A stretch of 64,000 nucleotides of DNA from Paguma larvata. Taxonomy: Eukaryota; Chordata; Mammalia; Carnivora; Viverridae. The first letter of the stretch is position 1. Every line of letters begins with the position of its first letter. The stretch lies in contig CM057825.1 of NCBI GenBank assembly GCA_030068075.1, positions 83,547,123 through 83,611,122 on the forward strand, given 5' to 3'. Of this stretch, positions 10,760 to 23,451 are shown piece after piece. The notes beneath the pieces are model-generated. The model was not told the origin of the DNA and did not search any database. It was given only the letters and a program-made list of their open reading frames with translations. The position numbers were made by a program, and so were the translations under genes.

Positions 10760-13700
10760 AGTCACCTACTCCCATAGACATAACAAATCTACACTACGTA
10801 TTGAATAATTTTCTCTGAAGAGGTTCTGAAAACTCAATGAACAACACCTCCACAACAAAAGATAAAAGAGCCACCCCAAGATAGGTAGGAGAGGCAAAGA
10901 TGTGCTCTTGCTAAAACCCCAGCTCAGGCCCACCAACTTGCAATCAGGAGGGACCTCGACAACATGAAATTTTCCTTGAGGACCAAGAGTTTCATGTCCC
11001 CACATCAGGCATCCCAACTTTTGGGTCCTGCATCAGAAGATGAGCCCTAAAAGTGTAAAACCAATGGGGATTGTGCCCAGGAGAACCAAAGAACTATAGG
11101 AAACAAAGAACCTGCCCTTAAAGGACTCATACCTGCAAACTCACTCACCCCAGGACCAGCATAAAAGTAGCAGTTAGAAAAGCACTTACGTCACATGTGA
11201 AGGAGATCTACTTACCAATCTTAAAGCAAGCTCTGGAGAGACAGAAAACCAATGGGACTGTCTCTGGGGATGGAAGTGCTAGCAGGCACCATTCTTGGAT
11301 CTCATTCTACCTTGTCAATGCCATCACTGGCAGGTGCCCCTTTGGCAATCTCGCTCTAACCTGCTGGTACAAGTGAGCACACCTTCCCCACACACACACC
11401 ACAGCCATACCACAGCCAGCCAGCCAGCCAGGCACCCCACATTCCCAATGCCACAGCTCTGGCCCAGACATAATCACCAGCAGACATGTGCAACTTACAC
11501 AAGGAATGCCCCTTGAGCCCTGGATCTGGTGGCCAGAGGGGATGGGATTGCCCTTCTGGGCCCAATGGGTCACCTTCTATACAAGGTCACTCCTTCAAGA
11601 TTTGGAAAGGTAACTGTTTCACCTAATATATAGAAACAAGCACAGAGCCTCAGTCAAAGTGAAGAGACATTGGAATGCATTCCAAAAGAAAGATAAGGAC
11701 AAACTTCAGAAAAAGACTTTCGTGAAGTGAAGATAAGTAATTTACCTGATAGAGTTCTAAGTAATAGTCAAAAACATGTTCACCAAACTTAGGAGAAGAA
11801 GAGATGAACACAGAACTTCAACAAATAGATATAAAATATTAAAAACTACCAAACAGAAGTCACAGTGCTGAAGAACACAATGATTGAACTAAAAAATATA
11901 CTACAGGTTCAAAAGCAGACTGGATAAAGCAGAACTAATCAGCAAGCTGGAAGACAAAACATAAAACTAAAGAAAGCCATCAAACCACAATGGAAGAGAG
12001 AAAGAGAAGAGAAAAGGAACGGAGAGAAATTACAAAAATGGCCAGAAAACAATTAACAAAATGGCAATAAGTTATACCTATCAATAATTAAACGTAAACA
12101 GATTAAATTCTCTAATGAAAAGACATGTACACTGGCTGAGTGGATAAAAAACAAGATGCATCTATATGTTATCTACAAAGGACTGACTTCAGAAAGATAC
12201 ACACAGACTGAAAGTGAAGGGATGGAAAAAGATAGGCAAACAAACTGAAATGATGTAGCTATACTTATAACAAATGAAATAGGTTTTAAAAACAAAAACT
12301 GTAATAAACTATTAAGAAAGACATTGCATAATGATAAAGGGGTCAATCCAGCAAGAATACTTAACATTTATAAATATACTCGTACCCAACATAGAAGCAA
12401 TAAAATATATAAAGCAAAGATTAACAGACCTAAAGGGAGAAATTGACAGCAACACAATAAGAGTGGGGGAGTTTAACACACCGCTTACATCAATGGATAG
12501 ATCACCCAGAGAGAAAATCAATAAGGAAACATCAGCAGCCTTAAATGACACATTAGACCAGATGGACTTTATTAATAGACATACACAGAACATTCTATCT
12601 AAAAACAGAAGAACACAAATTTTTCTGAAGAGCAGATGGAACATTCTCCAGTATAGATCACATTAGGCCACAAAACAAGTCTCAAGACTGAAGTCGTATC
12701 AAGTATATTTTCCAACCACAATGGTATAAAACTAGAAAAACTGGAAAAATCACAAAAATGTGAAAACGAAACAACACGCTACTGAACAATCAACAGGTTC
12801 ATCAGAGAAATCAAAAAATACCTAGAGACAAACAAAAGCATAAATACAGCATACCCAAACCTAAAGATGCAGCAAAAGTAGATGTAAGAGGGAAGTTCAT
12901 ACCAATACAGGCCTAAGTCAAGAAAAAAGAAAAATCTCAAATAAACAATGTAGCTTTACGACTAAAAGGAATTATAAAAGAAGAACAAACAAAACTTACA
13001 GTTAGTAGAAGGAAAGAAATAATAAAAATCAGAGCAGAAATAAATGACATAGAGACTAAAAAGATAAATAGAAAAGGTCAACGAAACTAAGAACTGTTTC
13101 TTCAAAAAGATAAACAAAATTGACAAACCTTTAGCTAGATTCACCAAGAAAAAGAGAAGGATCAAATAAATAAAATCAGAAATAAAAGAAGGGAAACAAC
13201 AAGTGATATCGCAGACATACAAAAGATTATGAGTCTATTATAAACAATTATATCCTCAAACACTGGACAACCTAGAAGACATGAATAAATAACTGGAAAT
13301 ATACAATGTGCCAAGACTGACTCATGAAAAAATAGTGATTCTGAATAGGCCAAATAAAGAGATTGAATAAGTAATCAAAAACCTCCCAACATACAAAAGT
13401 CCAGGACCATATGTCTTTCTGGTGAATTCTACCAAACATCCAAGATTTAATACTTATCCTTTTCAAACTTCTCCAAAAGATGGAAGAGGAAGGAATGCCT
13501 TCCAAACACTTTCCCTGAAGTCAGCGTTATGCTGATACCAAAACCAGAAAAAGACATCACACAAAAAAAGAAAGTTACAGGCCGATATCCTTGTATTGGG
13601 ATATTAAAAATATATACAAAAATCCTTAACAAAATGTTAGCAAACGGAATCCAAGAATACATTAAAAAGATCATACACCATGATCGAAGTGAGATTTATT

Positions 13701-14385
13701 CCAGCAATGCAAGGATAGTTCAACATCTGCAAATCAATCAACCTGATAGACCACGTTAAAAAAGTGAAAGATATCAGTTTTTTCTCATTGTCACATAGTA
13801 TTCCATTGTATATATATCTAAATTCTAATGGCATTTTTCACAGAACTTAAACAAATAATTCTAAAATTTATATGGAACCTCAAAAGAATCTGAAGAACGA
13901 AGACAATATTGAGAAGAAGAATGAAACCAGAAGTATCAAGCTTCGTAATTTCAAATTATAATATAAAGTCACAATAATCAAAACAATATGATATTGACAT
14001 AAAAATAGACACATAGATCTCTGGAATATAATAGAGAGTCCAGAAATAAACTCATGCATATATGGTCAATTAATTTATGACAAAGGAGTCAGGAATGGAC
14101 AATGGATAAAAAATGGTCTCTTCAACAAATGGTGCTAAAAAAAAAAAAAAAACGGTGTGCAGCTACCTGTGCAAGAATCAAACTGGACCACTATCTTAAA
14201 CCATATATGAAAATTAACTCAAAATGGATTGAAGACTTTAATGTCAGACCTGAAAACATAAAATTCTTAGAAGAAAACATAGCAGTAAGCTCCTTGATAT
14301 TGGTTGTGGTGATACTTTTTTGACTCTGACTCTAAAGGCAAGGGAAACAAAAGTAAAAATAAATAAATGGGATCACATCAAACTG
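10760..14385 (+). mobile_element. Old LINE-1, 5' part (ORF1/ORF2 remnants)
   Basis: The first part of an ancient L1 lying in sense orientation. About 10,760-12,040 fits a 5' region and ORF1 relic. From about 12,060 the text follows ORF2: endonuclease-region stretch 'TGAAAGTGAAGGGATGGAAA', then 'GACCAGATGGACTTTATTAA', then the reverse-transcriptase entry 'AAAGTCCAGGACCATATG' and 'CTGATACCAAAACCAG'. At about 13,770-13,822 a large piece of ORF2, where the YADD/FADD catalytic box should be, is missing. All frames are broken by stops, so it is inactive. The 5' limit is approximate. Confidence 0.88.
13772..13821 (-). mobile_element. Inverted L1 snippet at ORF2 deletion
   Basis: About 50 bases between two sense L1 segments that should be roughly 0.9 kb apart. 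The bases TAGTATTCCATTGTATATAT match the reverse complement of an L1 3' motif ('ATATACAATGGAATA'), the sense form of which occurs at 20,260-20,276. I read it as filler DNA or a small inversion at the deletion joint. Confidence 0.55.
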
Positions 14386-14400
14386 AAAAGCTTCTGCATA

Positions 14401-14907
14401 GCTCTTTCCGCCATCTTGGAGCCTTTGGAGGCCTGCTGGGAAAAGCAGCATCCACAGACTCCAAGATTCTCCTGATACTCTTTTTGACAGGACTCCTAAA
14501 ACGACAAATATGTCTGGAAGGCTGTCATCCAAGGTCATATTTGCTGGCTATGAGGTGGTTCTCTAGAACCAGAGGGAGAATATCGCCTTTCTTAAATTGA
14601 AGGTGTTTATGCTTGAGATGAAACTGAATTCCATCTAGGCCAAGAAATGCGCTTATGTGTAGAAAGCAAAGAACAACACAGTGACTCCTGGTGGCAAACT
14701 GAACAAAACCAGAGTTATCTGGGGAAAAGTAACTCATGCTCATGGAAACAGTGGCATGATTTGTCCCAAATTCCAAAGCAACCTTCCTGCTAAAACCATT
14801 GGCCACAGAATCCATGTGATGCTGTATCCCTCAAGGATTTAAATTTACTGAAAAGATAAATAAAGGTATAGATTTGTTCTTCTTGTAAAAAAAAAAAAGA
14901 AACAAAA
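14401..14907 (+). pseudogene. RPL35A: Processed pseudogene of ribosomal protein L35a
   Basis: A complete intronless RPL35A (eL33, 110-residue large-subunit protein) copy. It has 5' UTR 'CTCTTTCCGCCATCTTGGAG', start codon 14,510 (MSGRL), a coding length of exactly 110 codons plus the TAA at 14,840, a 3' UTR, and a poly-A tail at 14,887-14,907. No frameshift has occurred, but at least three in-frame TAG stops (about codons 19, 43 and 50) kill it. It sits inside the old L1, bounded by 15-base duplications AAAAGCTTCTGCATA (14,386-14,400) and AAAAGCTTCTGTATA (14,908-14,922). The site fits L1-endonuclease cutting. The 5' UTR carries about 45 extra bases (see findings). Confidence 0.95.
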
Positions 14908-15985
14908 AAAAGCTTCTGTATAACTAAGGAAACCATAAACAAAGTGAAAAGCAACCTACTGAATAGGAGAAGGTATTTGCCAATCATATATCTGATAAGG
15001 AGTGATATCCAGAATATACAAAGAACTCCTACAACTCAACAGCAACAACAACAACAAAAATGAACAATATGATTAAAAAGTGGGCAGATGATCTGAATAG
15101 ACATTTTTCTAGTGAAGGTGACTAACTAGACAGATGACTAACAAGCACATAATAGATGTTCGACATCACTAATCATCAGGGAAATGCAAATCAAAAACCA
15201 CAATGAGATATCATTTTATACATATCAGAATGGCTACTATCAAAAAGACAGAAAGAGCAAGTGTTGGTGAGGATGCAGAGAAAGGGAACCCATGTGCACT
15301 ATTGCTGGGAATGTAAACTGGTATGGCCACCATGGCAAACAATAGAGAGCTTCCTCAAAAAATTAAAAATAGAGCTTCCATATGATTCACTAATTCCATT
15401 ACTAAGTATCTATCTGAAGAAAATGAAGACACTAATTCGGAAAGATATATTCACCTTATGTTCACTGCAGTATTATTACAATTGCCAAGACATGGAAATC
15501 ACCTAAAAGTCCGTTGATGGATGAATGGATAAGGACAGAGTAAAAATATAAAATGGAATACTAATTAACTATAAATAGGGATGAAATCTTGCCATTTGCA
15601 ACAACACAAGAGATCTTGAAGGCATTGTATTAAGTGAAATAAGTCAGACAGAGAAAGACAAATACTTATTTATGTGGAATCTAACAAACAAAACAAAACA
15701 AAATCCGGACTCGCCTGAGGGCAGATAGATGGGGGAGAATGGAGAATAGGGATCAAGAGGTATAAACTTCTAGTTATAAAATTAAGAATTCATGGGGAGG
15801 TGATGTGCAGGATGGGGAATACAGTCGGTAATATTGTATTAACTTGTATGGTGACGGACATGACTAGGTTTATTGTGGTGATCAGTTCACAGTGTATACA
15901 AATGTTGAATCATTGTGTTATATACAAGAAACTATATAATACTGCATGTCAATTACACTTCAATAAAGAAAAAGAAAAGAAAGGA
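14908..15985 (+). mobile_element. Old LINE-1, 3' part
   Basis: Continuation of the L1 interrupted by the RPL35A copy. It contains the end of ORF2 ('GGGAAATGCAAATCAAAAAC', 'AAAAATTAAAAATAGAGCTT', 'AAATAAGTCAGACAGAGAAA') and the 3' UTR, ending in 'CAATTACACTTCAATAAAGA' and an A-rich tail. This is a carnivore-type late L1M/L1 tail by its wording. Subfamily assignment needs an alignment. Confidence 0.88.
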
Positions 15986-17056
15986 CTCACTCTATAAAGA
16001 AATAATACTTTATAAAGAAATAAAGCTAGGCATCTATATAATGTTCTACTAGCACCTTTTAAAATATACTTAACCTCTTACTTTTTCCCACCTAGTCTCC
16101 CAGATTTGAGGCCCTTTAAATGCTCTGCAGAACCTATGCACCTGATTGATGATGTCAAACAGATTAAAATGTACCTATATCCCACATTAAATAGAATCAT
16201 TTTGCTGTAAAAATTTTGAAAGGATTTTTATAGTTTTGTTTGTGAAATATTAGGCCTCAGATAAGATGCCTAATTTATAACTAGCTATGATTTCTAAGTG
16301 ATCAGCTAGTAGGTACAGGAAAGCTTATGGATTCAACTTAAAAACTGTTTTCAGAATGCAGTGACATTTTTATGATACTCTTTATAACAATGAATGAAGC
16401 TGACACAATATTGCATTTTGCTTAGTTATTAACCTGAACTCTGTACTTCTTCTAATTTGCAACCAGTATTTTGGGATCAGGTCTTAAATATTTCCCTAGG
16501 CCTGTAAACCTTGGAAACTCTGGAGGGCCTTCAGTTCACTATGACTTAGATACCGTCTCCACCAGAGACCTAGTATAGGATCCTCATGGACCAAACCACC
16601 AAACACCCAGCCCAAGGGTTGGTCACTGTGGGTATTGCCTGGCCTTCTGTGCTTACAGTCTGGCACTGCCCAGTCTTCTAGCAAGCAGTCCACGGTCAGA
16701 TCGGATACCTTCTCCGAGCTTTCAGAACTCCTCAAGGTCTGGTGGCTACACTTGGCTCCTTATATGAAGCTTTTTCTTTTTTTCACATCTTTCAAATAAA
16801 ATCCTCGTTTGCGGTTCAGCCTGACATTAGAAAGAATAATATATAACTGACCACATTCCTCCTCACCCACCAAAAAAAAAAAATTACTCTGGAAATAAAT
16901 GGACAAAACACATACCTCCTAACATTCATATTCAGTCTTGGGGCTTCTTGAACGCAACACTGCAGCTAAAAGCCCAGTCTCCCCACCTCTACTGAACTGT
17001 GCTGGGGCCAAGAGTTCCCCAGCCCACCACTTCCAACCCAATAGCCCCATGTCCTT
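15986..17056. other. Non-coding DNA, nothing firmly recognised
   Basis: Unique-looking DNA. A moderately GC-richer patch at 16,490-16,760 carries a 79-codon minus-strand frame without family resemblance, possibly an old repeat. I see no exon. Confidence 0.4.
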
Positions 17057-17070
17057 TATACTGTGCTACT

Positions 17071-17267
17071 TTTTTTTAATATTTATTTATTTATTTTTGA
17101 GAGAGAGAGAGAGTACAAACGGGGATGGGGCTGAGGGAGAGAGAGAATCTGAAGCAGGCTCTGCACAGAGCCCAACGAGGGGCTCAAACTCAGGAACCAA
17201 ACATTGAGATCATGACCTGAGGCGACTTCGGACACTTAACTGACTGAGCCACCCAGGCGCCCCCCTG
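17071..17267 (-). mobile_element. Carnivore tRNA-Lys SINE with 14-base duplication
   Basis: Read on the plus strand: 'TTTTTTTAATATTTATTTAT', GA tract, 'AGCCCAACGAGGGGCTCAAA', 'CTGAGCCACCCAGGCGCCCC'. Identical 14-base duplications TATACTGTGCTACT at 17,057-17,070 and 17,268-17,281 indicate a fairly recent insertion. Confidence 0.95.
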
Positions 17268-17281
17268 TATACTGTGCTACT

Positions 17282-19909
17282 CGAAAGGAAAAATGTCTGA
17301 GGGAAAATTGGAAACTGTGTAGGTAAACATGGCATATTGTTAAAATTCAAAATTCTAGGGAGATTTTTCAATAATTACACCTCTGATTTACTCATAGATG
17401 TTCCTAAAACGATGACATTATTAAACTTTAAAATTAATACCTCACATCGGGAACAAATGCTCTGCCTTTTATGAGCATTTCCCCTAACCCATTCTTTCTC
17501 TTTATTCAGTTAATATCGGTTGAGCCCCTTCTCTGTGCCAGATACCATGCTGAGCCTGGTGAGTACAGCAGACGGAGTCCCTGAGAATAAAGAAGGCAAC
17601 AATTGCAACCCATCGTATCGTGGTGTCTTCTGTAAGTGCTTCTGCATGGCTAATTTAAACCTGTTTTCCTAAAATTCGACCCCGTTTCTCCTTGTTCAGC
17701 CCACGCGGTAGGTAAACAACAGCCAATCACTATCCTTTCCAACATAGGCTTCCTGATATTTGAAACACTCAAATTGCCTTTTTGTTGTTCAAAATAAACA
17801 TATTTTTCCACAAAGAAGATTAGATTTGATGTGTGCAACAAGCCAATATAACTCCTTTGCCGTGTCATCACTTTGTCATTGATATGAAAATATAGAATAT
17901 AACTTTTCAGTCACATTGAAAGGATAAAGGAAAATATATTCCCATGCGATCAACCAGTTTCTTAGGCATTACTCTATACACTAATCCTGATAATACCATT
18001 CTAAAAAAACTGCACTAAAATGAAACGAAAATTTTGCCTCATTGCACAAGCTGAGAAAAAAAATAACTAATAGGTCTCTATCCCATATGACTCATATCTG
18101 CGTACGCTGCCCCCGAAGAAATCAAGACACACTGTCACTGAACAACATTATTATCCCTTAAGAAGACTATAAAATGTGTACATCACTCATTCGTTGACAT
18201 TGAACTTGTGCCAAAACTATTAAGAGCACATATTAATACATATCCCAAATGTGTAGGAATGACTACAGAATAAAACACAAAATGAAATTGGTACTCACTA
18301 TTAATTTGTCTTTTATAAATGATTAAGTAAAGCATATGAAGGAAATAAAAGGGCAATAAATACCCTTTTATCACAAACGGGGGGATTTCTCTTACTCCGG
18401 GCTTGCACACAACCGGTCTGAAATATGCATAATTGCTTATGGTCAACATCATATCACTGCCAGATCACACATTAAACAGATAACCACTGTTATTATAAAA
18501 GCGACTTCCTTGACCTCATATTTTGGTCTGGCTAGAAATTCCTATATTTTCCCAGATCAGCTGTTACACAGTGCCAATCTTGTGTCGTGCATGTCAATTT
18601 GCACCAGTATAAGTGACCGGCGCCTCATAGAGCTTACTCGAAAACACACTCCGATGCATAGGAATAGCCTGAGTTCAAGAAATATGATCACAGTTCTTGC
18701 AGCGCTTTTTAAAATCTCAAGTCTATGTGTGTTTTTCTATTATAGCTAAGGTACAGTGTGTGTTATTTGGCAGCTGAATTTGACATGAAAATATAAAAGG
18801 TTTGGGCAACCACATATTTGGAAATAGAAATCTTTCCTGAAAACATGGCTTTGGTTTTTAAACACAGCTAAATTTCTGGAAACTTCAATTTGTTAAAGAC
18901 AGCCAAGACTTCAATCATATTTAACATATTCCTGGGGTTTACATATAGTGTTTCAAAGTAATAAACAACATCTTGTTTGGAGTAGCATGAAGAAAATGAG
19001 GCGAGCACTTCTCTAGAGCAAAAGCTCCACTTTTAAAAATAGTTTGGAGACTCATTCTTATGTTGGTAAAATCACAAAACACTATTCAGCAAACAAAACA
19101 TGATGAGCTCAATTCAAGTTGGTAAACATTTTTAGCCGGCTTCATTTGTAGTAAGAATTTTAATGTAACCATAACTTCAAGAATACGTCCCTTATAATAG
19201 AAACTTGAGGGGCAAAACTTTTTTTTAATTGTTAATAAGAACGACGGTGTCAAGTTTGCACTTGAGCATCGGAAGAGATGTGATGACAACAGTGAATTCA
19301 TTGTTTGAACAAGTTTAAAAATCACATTACAGTGCACTAAAATGCATCCACGTTTGCTCACCAGTAGGCTCTCTGTGGTGACCAACAAGCCCCAGGTCTA
19401 ATTCAATAGCAGAAAATAGACTCCTTCTTTAAAGTAGCGTCCACATATACACCTTTCCTCCAGCATGTAACTAACAGTAAGGTTGTAATTCTTTCACATG
19501 CTTTTGCCTCACTGGTCTAAACATAACAGCGATGTCTAAAAACTCTTAAATCACTTAATAAAAACAACAAGCCCCTTTACAACAAGTGAAAGGTGAGGAG
19601 TCAAAATAGTACTATGCTAGGAAAGGAGGGAGGAGCCTCTGTACTCTTTACAAGAAGTCAGGTCAGAATTCACTTAACCATGCTTTTTCCCTAAACAGGG
19701 ATTCGGCGAGCAGAAAATCTGTTGTAAGAACAATGATGGATTCACATCTAGATAATAAACGCAAACCAACTCATAAGCATTGGAATATCTTGCTCTGCGG
19801 TCGACATTCCCTAATTTTGCCTGCATGTTAATTCCTAACTTTTTTAATAATAAATCTTTTATTTCTGGTGGTTACTAGGAAAAAGGTTACTTGTCTGAAG
19901 GTTTAAAAG
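17282..19909. other. Non-coding DNA with an L2-like relic
   Basis: No gene. An L2-type relic on the plus strand is visible around 17,500-17,600: 'TTGAGCCCCTTCTCTGTGCC', 'AGATACCATGCTGAGCCTGG', 'ACAGCAGACGGAGTCCCTGA'. The remainder to 19,900 is AT-rich unique DNA and could hold conserved regulatory elements, which I cannot judge without other genomes. Confidence 0.45.
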
Positions 19910-20648
19910 TTGATGGGATACCACTTCACACCCATTAGGATAGATGTAATCCAAAACAGAAAATAACGAGCGTTGGCGAGGATGTGGAGAAATTGGAACC
20001 CTCGTGCCCTGTGGGTGGGAATATTAAATGGTGTGGCCACTACACGAAACAGTGTGTCAGTTCCTCAAAATGTTAAAAATAGATCTACCACATAATCCAG
20101 CAATTCTACTTCTGGGTATATACCCAAAAGAATTGGAAGTAGAGTCTCAAAGAGATATTTGTACACCCATGATATAGCAGTATTATTTCATAATAGCGAG
20201 ACGGTGGGAGCAACCCAAGGAACAATTAATGAATGCATGGTGAGCAAATGTGGCATGTATGTACAATGGAATATTATTCAGCCTTAAAAAGGAATGAAAT
20301 TTCGACAGATGCTACAACATGGATGAACTTGGAGGGCGCATGCTACGTGAAATAGGCTAGTTACAAAAAGACAAATACTCTCAGATTCCACTTATGTGAA
20401 GTGCCTTGAATAGTCCAATTCATAAAGACAGAAGGTAGAATGGTAGTTCCCAGGGCTGGGGGTGGGGGAGAAAAGGAAGTTGTAGTTTAATGGGTACAGA
20501 GTTTCGGTTTTGCAAGAAGAAAAGACATCCACAGATTACTTGCACAACAACATGAATATACTCAACGCTACTGAACTGTTTACTTAAAACTGGTTAAGAT
20601 GGTAAATTTTATGTGATGTGAATTTTACCACAAGTAAATTTTTTTACT
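19910..20648 (+). mobile_element. L1 3'-end fragment
   Basis: The last part of ORF2 plus 3' UTR of an old L1: 'GAGCGTTGGCGAGGATGTGG', 'TCTGGGTATATACCCAAAAG', 'ATGTACAATGGAATATTATT', 'TTACCACAAGTAAATTTTTT'. It is 5'-truncated, as most L1 insertions are. The tail is followed by a GATA microsatellite. Confidence 0.9.
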
Positions 20649-20662
20649 TGAAATAAATTAAA

Positions 20663-20751
20663 TAGATAAATAGACTAGATAGATAGATAGATGATAGATA
20701 AATGACAGATAGATAGATAGATAGATGACAGATAGATAGATAGATAGATAA
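20663..20751. repeat. (GATA)n microsatellite
   Basis: Tetranucleotide repeat in two main blocks with ATGACA-type interruptions. It grew at the 3' end of the preceding L1, a usual birthplace for such repeats, and is likely to vary in length between individuals. Confidence 0.95.
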
Positions 20752-21910
20752 AGTCTGTGTAGCGAAGATCGGGGCCAAGCATGTTACATCATTGTATCAT
20801 TGAATCTTGACAGCAACGCAGGCCATGAGTGATATTACATCCATGTTACAGATGGGACGGTTAAGGCCAAAACCTTGAACCTCAGAATAGATCACATTTC
20901 TAGCAAGTGGAGGGTTTGGGAGATCAATGACTCCACACCTGCGCTATGTCCAGGAGCACACTCTGCCTCTCACACTGACGCCGATACCTTACTGCAAATC
21001 CCTGCCTTTTACTCTTGGGCCCCAAACAGCAATCACTGTCATTATTCAAATAACCCACATGTGAGTTGGTCTTCATCTTACACCCATTTATTCAGCACTA
21101 AATAAGCACTGGGATAGAAAGACAAGATACCTGGCTTGCATGGTTTAGCATCCAGCAAATAAAAACAGATATGAAAACAAAGGCCCTTGCATGTAACCAG
21201 AAATATAATAGATGTATAGTCTTCAGCGGGAGCCCACAGGAGGAAGGCAGAACGCCCTACTGAACAAAAGAACGAAAGCAAGTTCTGCCTTCTATGCACT
21301 TTTATCTAAGACCAACTCTGATGGATCTGAAGGAGCCGAAGACGTGCTCCTGAGGCTTTTGCAGTGATGACTGCCTCTCCGTTAGCCTTTCATCCTGGCC
21401 TCCCTCCTTTGTTCCGTACGAAAATACCCCGGTTTTTGGTAGAGGAGGAAGCCTGAAAAAGCCTGTGTTAAATGTCTGTTGGTAAAAGAAAAACGATTCT
21501 TTACGATCTTTTTCTAGAGTAATAGTTTTATATGTTCCCCATGCAAGCAAGAAGTGATAAGATATACTAATTTTGGTAATAAACCTTAAGACTTTAATAA
21601 AATTTTAAAGGAAATGTCCACAGAGTCACGTCTGGATATGCCTAGGAGAACTTTGAAAGTACACGCATTAAAGAGTGTAAGGTTGTCATGCAACCTTAGA
21701 GGGATGGGGAAGTCTTTCGCTCCGAATTTTATATGATTTTATGAATACATGATACATTTTTTGGCATTTTTCAAATAAGAAAGGAAAAAGCAGACGAGAC
21801 TAAAAAATGCTTTCATACATGCATATTGCAGGATAAAAGAAGGAAGTCCATCGCCAATGACTTATGGCAATTTACATAACAGACACCTCTATCCTCGGTT
21901 AACAGGAAGT
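20752..21910. other. Non-coding DNA, no gene seen
   Basis: Mostly unique DNA with a MIR-like stretch around 20,800-20,880 ('CATTGAATCTTGACAGCAAC', 'TACAGATGGGACGG'). Medium open frames on both strands lack any protein signature. Confidence 0.4.
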
Positions 21911-22112
21911 ACTATAGCACAGTGGTTAGAACGGGGGTTTTTAAGTCAGGCAGACGTTGGTTTGAAATTAAGCCTCATTCTTCCTGGTTGTGAGCCGCTC
22001 GAAACTTATGTTCCCATCTGTAAAATGGGGATAATAATATCAATCTCTCAGATTCATTGTAAAGATTTTAGAAGTTAAGATGTCTGGTACCAGGTGAACC
22101 CTCAGTGAAATA
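21911..22112 (+). repeat. MIR SINE, nearly full length
   Basis: The best-preserved MIR in the window: 'ACTATAGCACAGTGGTTAGA', 'CAGGCAGACGTTGGTTTGAA', 'CATCTGTAAAATGGGGATAA', then 'GATGTCTGGTACCAGGTGAA'. It includes the tRNA-related head and the conserved core. The 73-codon frame over it is coincidental. Confidence 0.85.
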
Positions 22113-23192
22113 TAATGAACAGAAGATTACAGTGAACAAAAGAGACCAGGTGATCCTACAATACTAGAGCATTAAATCAGCTGAATGTAGACATCAAGGA
22201 TCAGGAAAGACAAACTGATAATAGACCGTAAGGAAAGCTTGAATTTGATAATAAGGCAGCTTAATTACTCGGATATTGATTAGGATAATAATGAAGCTAA
22301 TTTCGTATCCTGTTTCTAAAGATACCGTGTTCTTGCTTGCTCTTCCAGCTTCCTAAGTAGCCAACAATCTCAAGAGACTCTTCTTGAGACTTAACCATGT
22401 ATGATTAAAAATAATAGATGATATTGAAAGCATCTGGTTCAGCAAATGCTCCCAGGACTGCAAAGTCAAGGTACTAATGCCACTTTTTTAAGATAATACA
22501 AACTGCCGAAAAGAATGCTGATTGAATTTCTAAAAGGTAAACTGCTTAACACAGAGGAATGAGAAGTTATTTTTTAAAGACTTAAAGGAGATTCATTTGA
22601 AATTTATCACAGTTAAGTACTAAACCAAGACAAGAAAAAAAATGTGATACAAATAAAAGTGGTTAAGCAGAGATTTTAAGAGCAAGCTGTTTGGACAGTT
22701 AGTAGAAATCTTTATATGTTTACATAATAAAATCACATAAAATAAACAGAAATAACAAGGTTAGGCTAAAAGGAAAACGGCAGGCAATGAACTTGAAATC
22801 TACAAAATGCTTCAAATAATCCTAAACATCTTTCTACAAATGTTAAACTGAGCCTCCTCATTAAAGAATATATATTTTTTTAAGTCAGGGTTCGATGGGG
22901 GTCAGAGCTTTAACAATGGAGAGGCATAGATTTATCTTGCTGTCTCAGCAAATATTGTCCTAAAACAATTTTGCTTTCCAACTTTGTAAAAAGAGCATTT
23001 GAACAGTGTACGCATACCAGAAGAAATTATTATGGGCAGAAAAGTAAAGTTGGCACACTGGCCTTTTATTCTTCTCCTACTGTTACAGATATTTAATCAT
23101 GTCTGGGGCATGAATGCATAGCCACCCAAAGATATTGACAGGGTGGAAGCCATCTTTGCAGTGAAACGTGGGAGCTCTTGCCTCCTTTAAGG
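22113..23192. other. AT-rich unique DNA, no gene seen
   Basis: No repeats or exons that I can name. The lack of transposon debris over about 1 kb in a repeat-bearing flank makes it a reasonable place to look for conserved non-coding elements, but nothing in the sequence alone shows one. Confidence 0.35.
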
Positions 23193-23205
23193 AATCTGTC
23201 CCTGC

Positions 23206-23341
23206 TGGGGCACCTGGGTGGTTCTGTTGGTTAAGCATCCAACACTGGCTTTTGGCTCAGGTCATGATCTCACAATTGTGAGATGGAGCCCTGCCTTGGG
23301 CTCTGCATTCAGCTCCCCATTGAGTGTGGAGCCTGCTTGGG

Positions 23342-23381
<40 letters not shown>

Positions 23382-23439
23382 CCTCCCCTATTCATGCTCT
23401 CTATTTTTCTCAAAATAAATAAACATTTTTTTAAGAAAA
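23206..23439 (+). mobile_element. Carnivore tRNA-Lys SINE
   Basis: Head 'GGGGCACCTGGGTGGTTCTG', tRNA-like region, then 'GGGATTCTCTCTCTCTCTCT', 'CTGCCCCTCCCCTATTCATG' and the tail 'CAAAATAAATAAACATTTTT'. Perfect duplications AATCTGTCCC at 23,193-23,202 and 23,442-23,451. Confidence 0.93.
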
Positions 23440-23451
23440 GTAATCTGTCCC

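Noticed and set aside
10213..10818. 160-170 codon frames on both strands (Lys/Glu/Arg-rich and Phe/Leu/Ser-rich)
   Set aside because: They are translations of the GGAA/GAAA microsatellite.
12331..12666. 111-codon plus-strand frame as a host gene
   Set aside because: It is a fragment of L1 ORF2; the surrounding text follows L1 in order.
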